A stretch of DNA of 64,000 bases, taken from the NCBI GenBank assembly GCA_036346245.1, contig CM070737.1, positions 12,805,412-12,869,411 of the forward strand, read 5' to 3'. Source of the stretch: Bonia amplexicaulis. Taxonomy: Eukaryota > Streptophyta > Magnoliopsida > Poales > Poaceae. The position numbers and the translations under genes were made by a program. The notes under the pieces were generated by a model that was not told the DNA's origin, did not search any database, and worked only from the letters and a program-made list of their open reading frames with translations. Positions 46,920 to 59,745 of this stretch are shown here, piece after piece (the stretch's first letter is position 1; the number at the start of each line of letters is the position of its first letter).

Positions 46920-47950
46920 AAAAACATTTATGTCGTCCGATGAGCGAGCGGCAGCGCCTGCAAGGCGACGCGCAGCCGCCGACGACAGGCGCTTGTCGCC
47001 CTCTCACCAGACGGCAGGCAGCCTATCGCCCGGTGGGCAGATGGCAGGCAAGCTTGCTGTTTGGTGAGGGGGCGGCAGTGATTAAGCCGGCTAATTAGCC
47101 AGCTTAATTACCTGCACTAATTTTTTATTTAATATTTATTTAAAATTTTAAATATATCAAATGAGTTCAAAAAATTATGAAATTTTTTGTGGAGCTTCCC
47201 AAGGCATTGTGGTATATTCTGTAATTTTTTATAATTTTTTAGTCCATTTGCTATCTCTAAAAATTCTTGGAACGACGTATAATTAGCTAAACGATTAAGC
47301 AGTTATGTACCGCTCTAAGAATTTTTAGAAGTAGAAAATAGCTGTGAAAAATTACGAAATTTTTTATAGAGTTTCCTTATATAGTGTTCTACGTTGTGTA
47401 ATTTTTATGTAATTTTTTACACCACTTTGCTACCTCTAAAAATTATTTAAGTAATACATAATTAAATAGATAATTAAGGACTAATGGCTGAACTAATTAC
47501 CTCTGCCGGACACTGTACGGCAGTAGCCCAGCCACTAGTGGTTAATCAGTCGTTTAGTTACATGCTGCTCAAATAATTTTTAAAAGTGGTAAATAGTTAT
47601 AAAAATTATAAAACTTTTTATAAAGTATCTTACAGAGCGTGAACATATACTTTCTCATTGAATAGATAGGTGTGTGAGATAAGATGCACCGAACCAATCC
47701 GGAGGATTGAAGCCCGATGGACAGCTTGGTCGAGGGCAACCTTAGCCACTGAGCGAACGGTCAGTTCTCAAAAATTTTAGTAGTTAATTTATTTGTTATG
47801 CCATGTTTTTTTTGTTACATATTTTTTAAGTGTGGAAAAGGATGTGAGAGAAGAAGTGGGAGGAGATGGAGGACACATCACTCGGTACTCATTAACTCGT
47901 TGTTTTAAGTAGCAGAAAACTTGCACATGGTTTATTCCCCGGTTTAATTG
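46920..47950. repeat. repeat region related to 41765-42060
   Basis: A GC-rich head (46930-47080) is followed by AT-rich blocks (47118-47240, 47310-47420, 47575-47650) that repeat one another: each has a ctctaa(g/a)aattttta/ctcaaataatttttaaaa phrase followed by (a/t)aaaaattac/tgaaatttttt. No gene is seen. Confidence 0.5.
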
Positions 47951-47977
47951 TGATCTCACCAAAATGTTAAATAAATC

Positions 47978-49080
47978 TCAACCAAAGTATGCATCATGCT
48001 CACTTGTGTTGAGGGAGCTGTAGTCGTCAGCATACACGGCGGACGGCGCCGACATCCCGGGCGCCCCGGCGCCAGCTGCGACTTCTTGGCCAGCCTCGGC
48101 CACCGACACCACGTCCCCTGCATGCACCGGCGGCGGTGCAGGAGCCGCGAAGATGGCCGCGGCATGGACGTCGTCCATGAGGCCCGCCGCGCCGGCGGTG
48201 ACCTGCCGGTACCTGTGCTTGAAGATCTCGGCCCTGACGGCCTCCAGCTCGGCCTCCAGCGCGTTCAACTGCTGCTGCAGCATCGAGATCGCACCTATGC
48301 AGCCGTACACCGGGTCTCGCAGCCGCAGATTCGCCTCGTAGACCAGGCTGCTGGCCGCGTCGGCTCTCTCCGACTCGGCCACCTCCTAAAACACGTTGCA
48401 CCGACCGAAGCCATTCACACGCACAGCACAGTTTTTTTTTAAAAAAATTCTCTTTTAAAATTGTTGGGTCGTACCAGGAGCATCTTAGAGACGTTGCTAG
48501 CGCCGAAGACCTTGTGGACAGCGGCGAACTTGTGGGGTTCGTGCGGGGGGAAGTAGGGGGCGAAGGGGCACTCATGCAAGCAGCGCCGGCGGAGGAGCTT
48601 GCATGCGGCGCACGGGGTTACGGTGTTCAGGGCGTCGCCGAGGTCGAGGCGGCGGGGGGCGTGGTGCTCAGTCGGTGAGGCGGCGACTACGACGCCGGCG
48701 GCGGCTTCCGGCTCTCGTTTGATCTTCTTGCCGATCTCATCGAGTCTCTCCCTGGCGGAAGTCCAAAAGGCGGAGTTGCTATTTAGGGTTTGTTGCATGG
48801 AACTAATTAGGGGGAATCTTAAGGGGTGCGATGCAAACCACAATGGTAGAATTCTAACCATGAGAACAAGAAAATGCACTACTACTGTTTATCTCTTGAT
48901 TAACCTTTCAAGCAAAAGGAATAGATCAAAAACACTTCCTAGATTCTTTTGGAGATAAGACATCGAGAACTTTGAAAGGACAAAAAAAAGAAGAAGACAC
49001 AAGCAGGGAACAAAAGAGGAGGAAATTAACTGAGGCATTGAGCACCTACTTGTGGTGGCCTCTTACCTTTCCGTGGACAT
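47978..49080 (-). CDS. LBD15: LOB-domain transcription factor, LBD15-like, three exons
   Basis: Exons on the minus strand: 49080-49067 (14 nt), 48751-48475 and 48385-47978; introns are GT-AG and phases join, giving 232 aa (Arabidopsis LBD15 is similar in length). The protein starts MSTERERLDEIGKKIKRE, the family's usual start. The LOB zinc-binding motif CX2CX6CX3C is at residues 52-66 (CAACKLLRRRCLHEC), the GAS block covers about 67-100 with FGASNVSKML, and the leucine-zipper-like coiled coil lies near residues 130-155. A low-complexity Ala/Pro/Val tail ends in YFG, as in LBD15. LBD proteins are plant-specific DNA-binding regulators of organ boundaries and vascular or meristem development. 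The role here is inferred. An ATG at 48798 would give a longer second exon but lies in intron 1 and lacks the conserved start. The ortholog name is my best match; LBD13-type is an alternative. Confidence 0.92.
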
Positions 49081-50290
49081 TGAGGCATGCTCTCCTGTGC
49101 TTGCGAGGAGGAGATGGGCAAGCAGAAGAGAATGAGGGGAAGGGGAGATGCAGGGCAGGGATCGAGAGGTACAGAAGTGTAAAGTTTGGAATTGCAAGGA
49201 AGGAAATAGTGCATAAAAGGCAAGGTAAGGGGGATGCGCCTAAAGCATGTGCAACTGGTATAGTAAGTAAATGTGCAGGAGATCGAGGTGAGGAAGAAAT
49301 GTTGGCAAGTGAAGGTTGACTCGATTATGGTGTTTCTGCTCATGTCAAGGGAATGAAATGCTGTTGAAAAGACGAAGCTACCTGGGCATGCATCTGGCGC
49401 AACCACCTCACCATTTCCCCTATTGTGTGACTGACTACCCGTATCAGTTACTAGTTACTACAACATCTTCAGTTTCCAAGTTTTCAGTGCCATTCAGATT
49501 AATAAAGAATCACTTTTGTCTCAACTGGGGCCATTCAGTTTGTTTTCTGCCAATCAGGAAGCCAATTGATTGATTTTTGAGGTGTGGATGTCCATACAAT
49601 ATAGGCGTTTGGTTTTTTTTAGAGATCAGTCAGGTTTTCTTCCTTCGTATCAATATCCAACAATAGAAGCACAAAACCGAAAACCGAAATTTTAGGCTAA
49701 ATTAGAATGTGTTTGTGACTTTATATATGTCCACGTAGTTTCCAAAATTACCCATTCGGTATCTAAAAATTCGTTTCACATTGGCAGTTTCGTCCGTTAG
49801 TTTGATATGATTTCCTAATATTTGAAATCCGGTTTTAGCTTGCAAGAGAAAAGGAGGGGACAATTTCTCAACAGAAAAAAAAAGAAAAAGGGAAGAAATA
49901 CTGGGCCGTATTGCTTAGGAGAGGTGTTGGGCTGTATTTCTTTGAAGAGAGGGGTACTGTCGGCTTTTTTTTTATATATCACCGTAATTTTCTTTGTTCG
50001 ATGCAGGTCATGGGCCTTCCATGTCATTCCATTGCACGCCCATTTACTTTTGGGCAAACTATTCCATGTCGTCGGCCTTAAAGGGGCCAATGCCCAATGC
50101 AACCTTTCGTTGCTAGCTAAGACATCGACTGTCCTGCTAAAAGAAGCATCCGACTGGCCATCAAACATAATGTCAAATACTTACCTTATTACGAGCGGGG
50201 ACTCTTCGCGCGGAGAGCGACGCCACGTCGGCCAGCGCGCGCCGCGTGTCCGCGCGAAGCCAGCGAAAAACGCGTACGGTCGGACGAGGT
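49081..50290. other. LBD15-like upstream region, no gene
   Basis: This holds the minus-strand gene's leader and promoter. 49100-49160 is purine-rich on the plus strand, so the leader is C/T-rich in the sense direction. I see no firm TATA box. 49600-50290 contains AT-rich MITE-like sequence (ggcgtttggtttttttt at 49605) and GC-rich sequence at 50195-50290 without an assignable end. Confidence 0.4.
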
Positions 50291-50299
50291 GTTTTCCCG

Positions 50300-50660
50300 A
50301 GTTTTCTCAAAATTACGTATAGGTCCTTTTTCATCACAAAAAAGTCCCTGACAATTTTTTTCCCACCCTCCACTTTGCAGGATAGCGCCCCGCGATTTCC
50401 CAAATTGCGTATAGATCCTTTTTTATTAGGGAGCGCTTTTCTTTTGTTTTTTCTAAATTACGTACAGGTCCTTTATCATCACAAAACAATCCCTGGCAGT
50501 TTTTTTCCCTCCACTTTGCAGGATGGCCCCCCGCGGTCTCCCAAATTGCGTATACTACCTTTTTTTAGTTACGTACAGGTCCTTGCGGGTCCCTATTGTT
50601 TACAGAAAAAACCCTTTTATTCCTCCGAAATTACGTAAACGTCCTCGGTTTTTTTTAACC
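50300..50660 (+). repeat. decayed tandem repeat of a ~145-bp unit
   Basis: Units begin near 50306, 50451 and 50568 with aaattacgta(t/c)aggtcct or its variant gttacgtacaggtcct, followed in the first two by catcacaaaa(a/c)a and tccactttgcaggat. A fourth fragment (aaattacgtaaacgtcct) is at 50629. No coding meaning. Confidence 0.75.
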
Positions 50661-51779
50661 ACTCGCAGATTTTTCCCCTCTTTTACTTCGGTCCATACGG
50701 TGACTTGCGCGGCGTCGCGCCGCGCACCCGCTTCTAGTAGAACATACGTCGCGTCGGAACATCTGCCCGACGATAGCTGCGGATATGCATGGCGCGGATG
50801 AATTTGGCGCTCGTTCTTCTGGCTGCACTCCCTCCTCACTAATTAACCGTACGGCGCATCTGATTGTGCACGCTGCTTCTGTTTACGCCGGCCTTTCTAA
50901 CGTGCTCCTACCTATACAATTTTGAGATCCGTATAGTACGTACGTAGTACATACGTCCACATCGATCCCCTGTACTGTACGCGTTTGAATCGCCACCGGC
51001 GTCTGCACAAACGTTTTATCCCTTGCAGCTTTAATTCCTGTTCCAAGTTGAACTGTGCACTTGCATGCACACGTACATAAAGGCCACTGCTACTTTGTCA
51101 GAGACGTTCGGAGGCGTTCTGGTTACTCCCGCGGTCGGGGGCCGCTGAACGTGGTGGGCCCGGTGAGCCCGCGTGCACCGCGCCGCCGTGAGGTGGGGCC
51201 TACAATCCGCGTTCCGGGGCCGTGAGTTGCCCTCCACGTGGCTCACCGATGCATCCGTGCTCATGAGAGAGCTAGAATCACAAAAAAAACGCCCACCCGA
51301 AATCATACTTGCCCAAAAAAAGAAAAAAAAAACCAAAAAACAACATAGGCAAAAAAAATTCCCAGAAGACGATGGTACTGATCAGAATTAGAGCGCGCGT
51401 CAGCGCGTGCATGGGGAGCGTGTTCACGTCAACGTCTACACGATACCATCAATTCATGAACTATTCCAATCCATACTTTAATTGGTTATCTGATGGTGAG
51501 ACGCACAGAGAAGGTGCGCATTAACAAACGTCGAGCTAGCTTGCAACAGTTTCCTTCTAACAAATTTGTTGTCATAGGATCACCGATACTAATCAGAGAA
51601 ATAAATGATTATAATTTATAGTGAAATTTTTTTTCTTAAATCTACTATCTTCTAATTATCCAACCTGCCAACACAGCAAGAACATAAAAACAAAAGGATG
51701 TCAAAAGAAGGAAAAAATATTATTTTTCCCCTCTCTAGTACTGTATGATACTATAGCAAATAGTATGGATACTGTAGCA
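50661..51779. other. intergenic, no recognised gene
   Basis: Open frames on both strands carry no family signature. 51285-51360 is A-rich with gcccaaaaaaagaaaa-type runs. Nothing else is seen. Confidence 0.4.
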
Positions 51780-52599
51780 AACAGTACGTGTAGCAGATTA
51801 CCGTAGCTACAATTTTGTACTGTAGCAGATCGCAAAAATCAGGTCTACCACTTTCACTGGCTGTTGTTAGATACTTTGGCAAAAATAAAAACTTAAGCCG
51901 TAGATTTCAAACTACCGTGTACTACTGCTGCTACATGGTGCTTGCATATCGTTAGGAGTGAGCCCCTTCTGTTACGAGAATAGATGTGCCCCGGACTCTG
52001 TTCGGGAGCACCTGCCTGCTACTTGCTCATGACGTGAATCTGTTTGTGGGACCTGCGACGTGTCCTGCCGATGGGACCTCGCTTGGTCGCCGTGTGATGC
52101 ATCGTCTTCTCTTCATGTGAGGACCATGCATGAATCAGCTCCTTGCCTCTTTGCTCTGACGCGATAAACAATCGCATGGCCGGTCGTGACGCACCAATTC
52201 CGAGGAGAAAGAGAGATGAAGCACGTCGTCTTCTTTTTTATTAGATCTATTTTTTTATTGCTGGATCATCATACTTGTAGCTATAAACTACCCTTCTGGC
52301 ATCTCTCAAACCTTATCATGAAAATTGCATTTGTCCAGCCTTGGGTTAGTCCCTAACCCTATATCTATTTATAATCTAGGACCAAACAAGTTTTTATCCA
52401 ATTCCAACAAATAAGAGACCTAAAACCCTTTTGTAACACGCTATTTCAACTTTTGGCACATTACCAAATTTTTGACACTCCAAAATTATCACGTGTCGTA
52501 GCCTCTGGACTGCACCTCCGTAGCCCCAACACGTAATATCCATCTTTGATCTTCACACGTCGCAACTCAAGCACGATCGTCTACTCTAGCATCCTTAAC
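51780..52599 (+). repeat. segmental duplication copy 1, left half
   Basis: It matches 56890-57675 in the same orientation (ttctgttacgagaatagatgtgcc, cgccgtgtgatgcatcgtct, ctctagcatccttaac). The right half continues at 53632-53880 after the hAT insertion. Confidence 0.85.
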
Positions 52600-53631
52600 T
52601 AGAGCTGGGACTTAGGTCGTGCTTTTTTGGGCTAGCCAAAGCACGCACGGCCGCCCGGCCTAACTGCGTGGTGGCACGTCCCGGCCCGACACGAACGGTG
52701 GACCGGACCGGGCTCGAACATCCAAAGACGGTGGGTGGCACGGCGGCAAGGCAAATCGTGTCGTGCTTTCGGGCCAAGACGCAGCATGGCGGGCACCAAG
52801 CAAGACGCGGTAGCACTGTGGGCGGTGGGCACGGGAGGCACGGCGGAGAAGTCGGGACTCGGGAAGATGAAGGGGCAGCAGATCGGCAGAACATGGCAGC
52901 AGTGCAGCACAATCACACAAGCACACATACAAGTATACAACTATACAAACATACACACTAGCACACCACCGTCGGGAACTCGGCATCTGTTCCACCGGCA
53001 GCGCTATCGTCACCTCGGTCGGATCCGGTTGAAGGTCGTCACCTCGGCGCGGGAGGTGGAGGAGGAGGCGGCGGGGCGGGGAGGTGGGGGACGAGGCGGC
53101 GCGACGGGAGCCCGGGAGAGGTGGGGAGGAGGGCGGGCGGGGAGGAGGGGGCGGGGAGGTGGGGAGGAGGCGGGGGGGGAGGTGGGGAGGAGGCGGCGAG
53201 CGGAGGGACCGAGGCGAGGGAGGCGGGCGGCTGCGGATGCGGAGGCGGAGGAGGCGGTGGCGAGGAGGCGAGGGAGGCAAGGAGGACCGAGGGAGGTGGG
53301 GAGTGGGGTCGTCCCGCCCACTCAAAGAAATTTCACTTTTTCTCAAAATATTTATGTCATTGTGTGCCCATATTTTTATGCAATTAATTTAATTTCAACT
53401 AGTTTTAAATGAGGTGGGTACGAGAGAAAGGAAGATGACGACCATCGTCACCGCCTTCGTGTATAGTAATTTCGGGCTGGGCTTGGGCTGGCACGGCACG
53501 AACGCTGGCACGGTAGGCTTTGGGTCGTGCTTGGGCCTGGCCGGAGACGACGTGGGTCGGCACGGCACGGCACAAAGCGGCACGAAGCACGATGGGCTTG
53601 GGCGTGCCGCACGGCCCAAGTCCCAGCTCTA
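52600..53631. mobile_element. non-autonomous hAT element with 8-bp target duplication
   Basis: The element is 1,032 bp. The ends are TAGAGCTGGGACTTAGGTCG and, inverted, TAGAGCTGGGACTTGGGCCG, continuing to a match of 21 of 23 bases. An exact 8-bp repeat, tccttaac, flanks it (52592-52599 and 53632-53639), which is the hAT signature. Both subterminal zones are rich in ggcacgg/cgtgcc motifs (52620-52760 and 53480-53610). The middle (53040-53310) is a strongly G/A-biased tract. No transposase is encoded, so it would need one supplied in trans. Open frames inside are artefacts of GC richness. Confidence 0.93.
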
Positions 53632-53880
53632 TCCTTAACCCTCTGGACCATGACTTTACACCAAGCCTTCTCCGCTCCTCGTCGTAGACCATAATCACCT
53701 CTGAGTTGCCCTACACATGAAAGACCAAAACAACATCTTTTCCGGTTCAAGTTCTTCCCAACTTGACCGAAATAAGTTCACACACATCACACACCTAAAA
53801 TAATATCAATAAACAACATTGTCAATTATTCATCATCACAATATTTTAGACCTAGCCACATGGTCTAACAACCCCCCTTT
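53632..53880 (+). repeat. segmental duplication copy 1, right half
   Basis: It matches 57676-57915: cctctggaccatgactttacaccaag against cctctagactatgactttgcaccaag, then ctcgtcgtagacca and catcaataaacaacatt. Similarity ends after acatggtctaacaa. Confidence 0.85.
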
Positions 53881-55099
53881 AATGAATATATTGGCAACAC
53901 CTCAAGATAATATACTTCAAACAGGTCTAAGTGAAGAACTGAAGCCAAAAAAACATTTTAAGCCACAAGCCATAAATCTCTCCCAAATATCTCACAAAGC
54001 ATACCGAAAAGCATTTAGCATTTTATACCACAAATCGCACAAATCTCTTCCTTTTGGCAATGTAAGCATCAAGGCACAAAAAGAAGAGACAACAAAGGAG
54101 AGCTTACAACCAAGTATCATTGATCCAATTTTTTTTTAGGAAAACACGCTATGAAAACTTAAAGATTATTTAAATCAATTGAATTGATGTGTACAAAATC
54201 ACGCACTTATAAAGGTTGCCCGATCATAAGCATGCATATATAACAAAGCAGGTCTAAAGAAGCTTATAATGTGATTAAGCAAATTAATGTACACGGTAGA
54301 CCTTCACAAAAATGACCAGTTAAGCTAAAGATCTCATTAAAGAAGATAGTCATCTAAAAATACATATGTAAATCTAGATATTAGAATTAAGAACTAAGTG
54401 AGTCACAAGTGCCAAAATGAAGTATAAAGCTTAACATAGATTTACATAACTCAACACATAGAACTTTATTATTGACACTTGAGTATGACTTATCTCAATA
54501 AAGGACTAGGAACCATCTACAACGGCTTCATGAGCTTCAATCCAAACTAATTTCAGCACATTTATAATAACCTTTTTTCGAGTCAACTTGAATCATATTT
54601 CATTAATTATAGCATTTCAAGTCTTACTTTTCGATCATGCCAAGCAAAAAGCTTAAGGTTTCATGATCTCGGTCATACAAAACTCCGTCAAGTTCATGCC
54701 TAATACAATGACAAGCCGCATTGTGGGAAAGAATTGTTGAGATGCATACATAATTAGCAATTTCACCATAATTTGCCACATGTATTTTTATAAAAGCTAA
54801 ACGTGATTCAAAAAGAAACTAGAATGGCTCATAGTTAGATTTGGCTTAAAATCAGGATTTAACTAGCTATTTAAACATGACACATCTCAAGAAGTAATTA
54901 CTCTAACCAAAGCTTAGCCAAAAAAATTTAGCCTTGCCATGTTGTTTGTTCACGTTGACAAAATTTAATACATAGCTAATTATGGCCTTGTTAAGCTACA
55001 TATATAAAATCATGATAAAAAAGCTCAAAATACACATCATGACTTGTTTCGTGATTATTGGCTCAAATAATAATTCAAGTACTCAAAAATAAAAACAAG
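53881..55099. other. AT-rich DNA, probably the continuation of the copia remnant
   Basis: No gene is recognised. The open frame at 53819-54139 crosses the duplication boundary and has no signature. Composition is like the downstream copia remnant. Confidence 0.4.
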
Positions 55100-56770
55100 C
55101 TTTTACAATGGTATACAAAAATAACTCCCCTCAGAACAATCCCATTGGATAAAATACCCCAACTCACTCCACAAATGAACAAATCGAGAAGTATCAAGTG
55201 CCTTAATGAGAATATCAGCAATCAAAGCAACGTCCTTGAGAATGAATTTATTATTAACATGCACTGTACCGTTAGACATCACAGTACCTATTGAGGCATC
55301 ATCAAAAGTGATTAACTCATCACTGGATGACTTAGTGAGGGAGGAGAACCATCTTGAATCACCAGTCAAGGAAACATCGATGTTATAGTATTAGGGTCGG
55401 TGAAATAAGATATAAGAATCCAGTACTGAGACACTAAATATGGAAGAACAACAACAAAATTAGAACTAAAACCATGAGCATATGGGCGATCAGAACACTA
55501 AAAAGAACGTGGATTATTTGAATGATATCCCAATCCAATACGTGAAGCAGGTTTACAGTCATCATAAAAGTTATTTAAAAATTTAGCTTTCGCATTAGTT
55601 CTAGGAACAAAAGAGGTTGCATATTTTTATCTTAAGTATTCAATATTTTCTTCTTCACATTCTTAGCATGTCTAAACAAAATTCATGCAAGTGTCTATCT
55701 CTTCCATAGTAAGTGTAAAGAAATTTAATATAATTAAAATTCTTTTGAGATGATGAGCTAGCACCAACAACATTATTCAATAAAATTTGCACAAAAAAAG
55801 TAAATTTAAATATAGTTTTATGAGGCTCAATTTTTGTTTCAATTGACCAACTTTCAATGATCTTAACAACCTTAGGTGGATTATTCTTGGTATAATTTGC
55901 AGCATTAAACCCTAGACCGGTGCTTTTGGCTTGTCTAGAATCATATTAAGATTTTTCTTGCCAAAAGAAAATCTCTAAATGTCCTTAAGGTACTCATTTT
56001 CTTTAGCTAAAGTGGGACAAGTTGTGCATTTAACAAGTTTATCCACAAGATTCTTAAAAGCACTAGATTGAGCTAATATTTCTTTTTCAGTAAAATCATT
56101 AAGTTGTCTACTTAATGTATTTATTTTCGTACTAAGTTTAGGACAATTAGAACAAGAAGATATCTTATGATAAAGTATCTGTTGAATTGATTCCTAAAAA
56201 GAATTAAGTCTAGTTTCTAGCAATTCACAATTTGAGCAAGTTTTAAATTGGGTATTTGAAATACTTAACTCTAAACATGTAGAAGAATTAAACTTGAGCT
56301 TTTCAATTTCATCAATTGCAAGTTTTAACTTTTCATCACAAGAGTCGGTGACAATCTTAATTCATCAAGTTTAGCAGTTACATCATTAAGTTGAATCAAG
56401 TTTGATGTATTAATTATTCTAGCAGACTCTTAACTCAGAATGTAAAATTTGACAAGATTCATCATCAGCAATAGAAGCTCCAAGTCTATTAATTTCATAA
56501 TTTAATCTCTCAACAATAAGATTATGATTTTTAATTTTCTTTTTATACTTTTTGAGTTCTTCTATCAATCTAAACAACGAGATAAATCGAGATAAATCAA
56601 GATTACTATAGAACCATTATTGAGATTTTACTTTATCAAGATTACTATAGAGATCATCATTATTGAGCTCCTCACTGTTTGCCGTAAAGTACATCCCTAT
56701 GAAGTCCACTTCTTTGCCTTCCTACCATTGTCCTTATCGTCGCTTTCAGAATCAACATCACTCAAATCAA
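55100..56770 (-). pseudogene. Ty1/copia retrotransposon remnant (gag-linker to pre-integrase part)
   Basis: Read on the minus strand, about 56760-56690 gives an acidic Asp/Ser-rich stretch followed by a Lys-rich one, as in the copia gag tail. 56160-55920 gives the cysteine-bearing linker (CPTLAKENEYL, then GKKNLNMILDKPKAP), and 55369-55103 gives an 88-codon open stretch starting MTGDSRWFSSL, the segment that follows the protease and leads into the pre-integrase zinc-binding region. Frames are broken by several stops and shifts, and no integrase, reverse transcriptase or RNase H region is present. LTRs were not found. It is an old, inactive fragment. Confidence 0.7.
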
Positions 56771-56889
56771 TCTTATTAAGTGATGAAAATATAAAAATTT
56801 GTTTGCATAACGCATAAACGAATACGGAAAAAAGACGCCAAAAGCTATGATAATTACGCTTTTTACTTGAATCAATCTTGAATTAAGAG
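56771..56889. other. junction between copia remnant and segmental duplication copy 2
   Basis: Short AT-rich join with no recognisable feature. Confidence 0.3.
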
Positions 56890-57930
56890 TGACGAAGCTA
56901 CAGTTTTGTACTGTAGGAGGCCGCAAAAATCTGGTCTATCACTTTCATTGGCTATTGCACAGTACTTTAGCAAAAATAAAAATTACTGTGTACTACCACT
57001 GCTACATGGTGGGGTGTGTTGCTTTGCATATCGTTGGGAGCGAGCGCCTTCTGTTACGAGAATAGATGTGCCTTCGGATTTTTTGTTCGGGAATGCCTGC
57101 CTGGTGCTTCTAATGTGAATCCGTCCGTGGGACTCGTGACGTGACCCGCTGATAGGACCTCGCCTAGTCGCCGTGTGATGCATCGTCTGCTCGTCACGTG
57201 AGGGCCATGCACGAATCAGCTCCTTACCTCTTTGCTTTGACGCGATGAACAATCGCGTGGTTGGCCGTGATGCACCAATTCCGAGGATGAAGAGAGACGA
57301 AGCGCGCTCTCTTCTTTTTTTTACCAGATCTATTTTTTATTATTGGATTATCATGTTTGTAACTATAAAGTGTCCTTCTAATACCTCTCAAATCCTAGAT
57401 CGAAAATTGCATTTGTCCAGTCTTAGAGTTAGTCCTAACCCATCTCTATTTGTAGTCTAGGGTTCAAACGGTTTTTATCTAATTTTAACAAATAAGTGAC
57501 TCGAAACCCTTTCGTAATACATGTTTTTCAACTTTTATAATACTACCCTATTTTGTATAGTCCAAAATTGTTACATATCGTAGCCTTCGGACCGCAGCTC
57601 GCTCTAACACGTATTATCTATTTTTTTTATCTCCACACACCTTAACTCGAGCACGACTGTCTCCTCTAGCATTCTTAATCCTCTAGACTATGACTTTGCA
57701 CCAAGTCATTCCCCGGTTCTCGTCGTAGACCACGATCGTCTTCGAGTCTTCCTGCATATACAAAGACCAAAGTAACTTTTTTTTCGGCATACATTTTTTC
57801 AACTTGATCGACATAAGTCCACACACGTCACACGCCTCAAATAACATCAATAAACAACATTATCAATTATTTATCATCATAAATATTCTAGATCTAGTCA
57901 CATGGTCTAACAATTGTGTACTATTTTTTA
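56890..57930 (+). repeat. segmental duplication copy 2 (without the hAT insertion)
   Basis: This block aligns with 51780-52599 plus 53632-53880. At 57670-57695 it reads ctctagcattcttaatcctc without interruption, where copy 1 carries the 1,032-bp hAT element. The end merges into the 283-bp tandem repeat. Confidence 0.85.
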
Positions 57931-58645
57931 GATGATGACAACTTATACATATTGGTGTAATGGACTAGTGCATTTTTTTTACTGGATTGGGCTAATTGGT
58001 TGCATGCATTTGCTTATGGTCCTATGGACGTGTACGTTTTTCCAAATAGCCAGGTAGTTCATTTCACGTACGTGTATTTTTTCAACTTGATCCACATAAG
58101 TTCACATATATCACACGTCTTAAATAACATCAATAAACAACATTATCAATTATTTATCATCATAAATATTCTAGATCTAGTCACATAGTCTAACAATTGT
58201 GTACTATTTTTTAGATGATGACAACTTATACATATTGGTGTAATGGACTAGTGCATTTTTTTTACTGGATTGGGCTAATTGGTTGCATGCATTTGCTTAT
58301 GGTTCTATGGAAGTGTACGTTTTTCCAAATAGCCAGGTAGTTCATTTGACGTACGTGCATTTTTTCAATTTGATCGACATAAGTTCACACATGTCACACG
58401 TCTCAAATAACATCAATAAACAACATTATCAATTATTTATCACCATAAATATTCTAGATCTAGTCACATGGTCTAACAATTGTGTACTATTTTTTAGATG
58501 ATGACAACTTATACATATTGGTGTAATGGACTAGTGCATTTTTTTACTGGATTGGGCTAATTGGTTGCATGCATTTGCTTATGGTCCTATGGAAGTGTAC
58601 GTTTTTCCAAATAGCCAGGTAGTTCATTTGACGTACGTGCTGCTT
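57785..58645 (+). repeat. 283-bp tandem repeat, about three copies
   Basis: The marker phrase actggattgggctaattgg starts at 57981, 58264 and 58546, so the period is 282-283 bp. Each unit holds tcaataaacaacattatcaa, agatctagtcacat and atgatgacaacttatac. Copies differ at only a few positions. The first part of the unit is derived from the end of segmental duplication copy 2. Confidence 0.92.
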
Positions 58646-58712
58646 ACAGAATTGAGCATTTAAAAAGTGCTAAACCTGAAAAGTCTTTGTGGTGTTAATA
58701 CTGCTACACTCA

Positions 58713-59484
<772 letters not shown>

Positions 59485-59745
59485 CATGGGCCTGTTATGA
59501 ACATGTTCTTTTTTACTCCGATTTATAACTTTTGAATGCGACTTATATCTTTTTAGACTATTTGTGAGAGATAGTATAGAATAACAGAAACTTACATACA
59601 ATTTTGGCCGATATAAATGAAGTCATTGCGATGTGCACTACAGTTAACTTGCAAAGCCCACCTTGAAAAGATACTTTGTTTGAAAGTTAATTACTGTAGA
59701 AAAGTTGAAAATCAATTTTTAGAAGTTGAAAAGAAGAGGCTCATT
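59485..59745 (+). mobile_element. MITE (GGGCCTGTTT family)
   Basis: It starts atgggcctgtta and carries the family body (taacagaaacttacat, ttggccgatataaatgaagt, cttgaaaagatact, ttactgtagaaaa). The right end is less clear because a second copy follows directly. Confidence 0.7.

Noticed and set aside
48752..48879. Upstream ATGs at 48798 and 48879 as the LBD15-like start
   Set aside because: They give an N terminus unlike any LBD15 protein, while the 14-nt exon at 49067-49080 restores the conserved start with proper splice sites.
52660..53412. Open frames up to 228 codons on both strands
   Set aside because: They lie inside the non-autonomous hAT element and its purine-biased core and translate to low-complexity Pro/Ser or Gly/Arg sequence.
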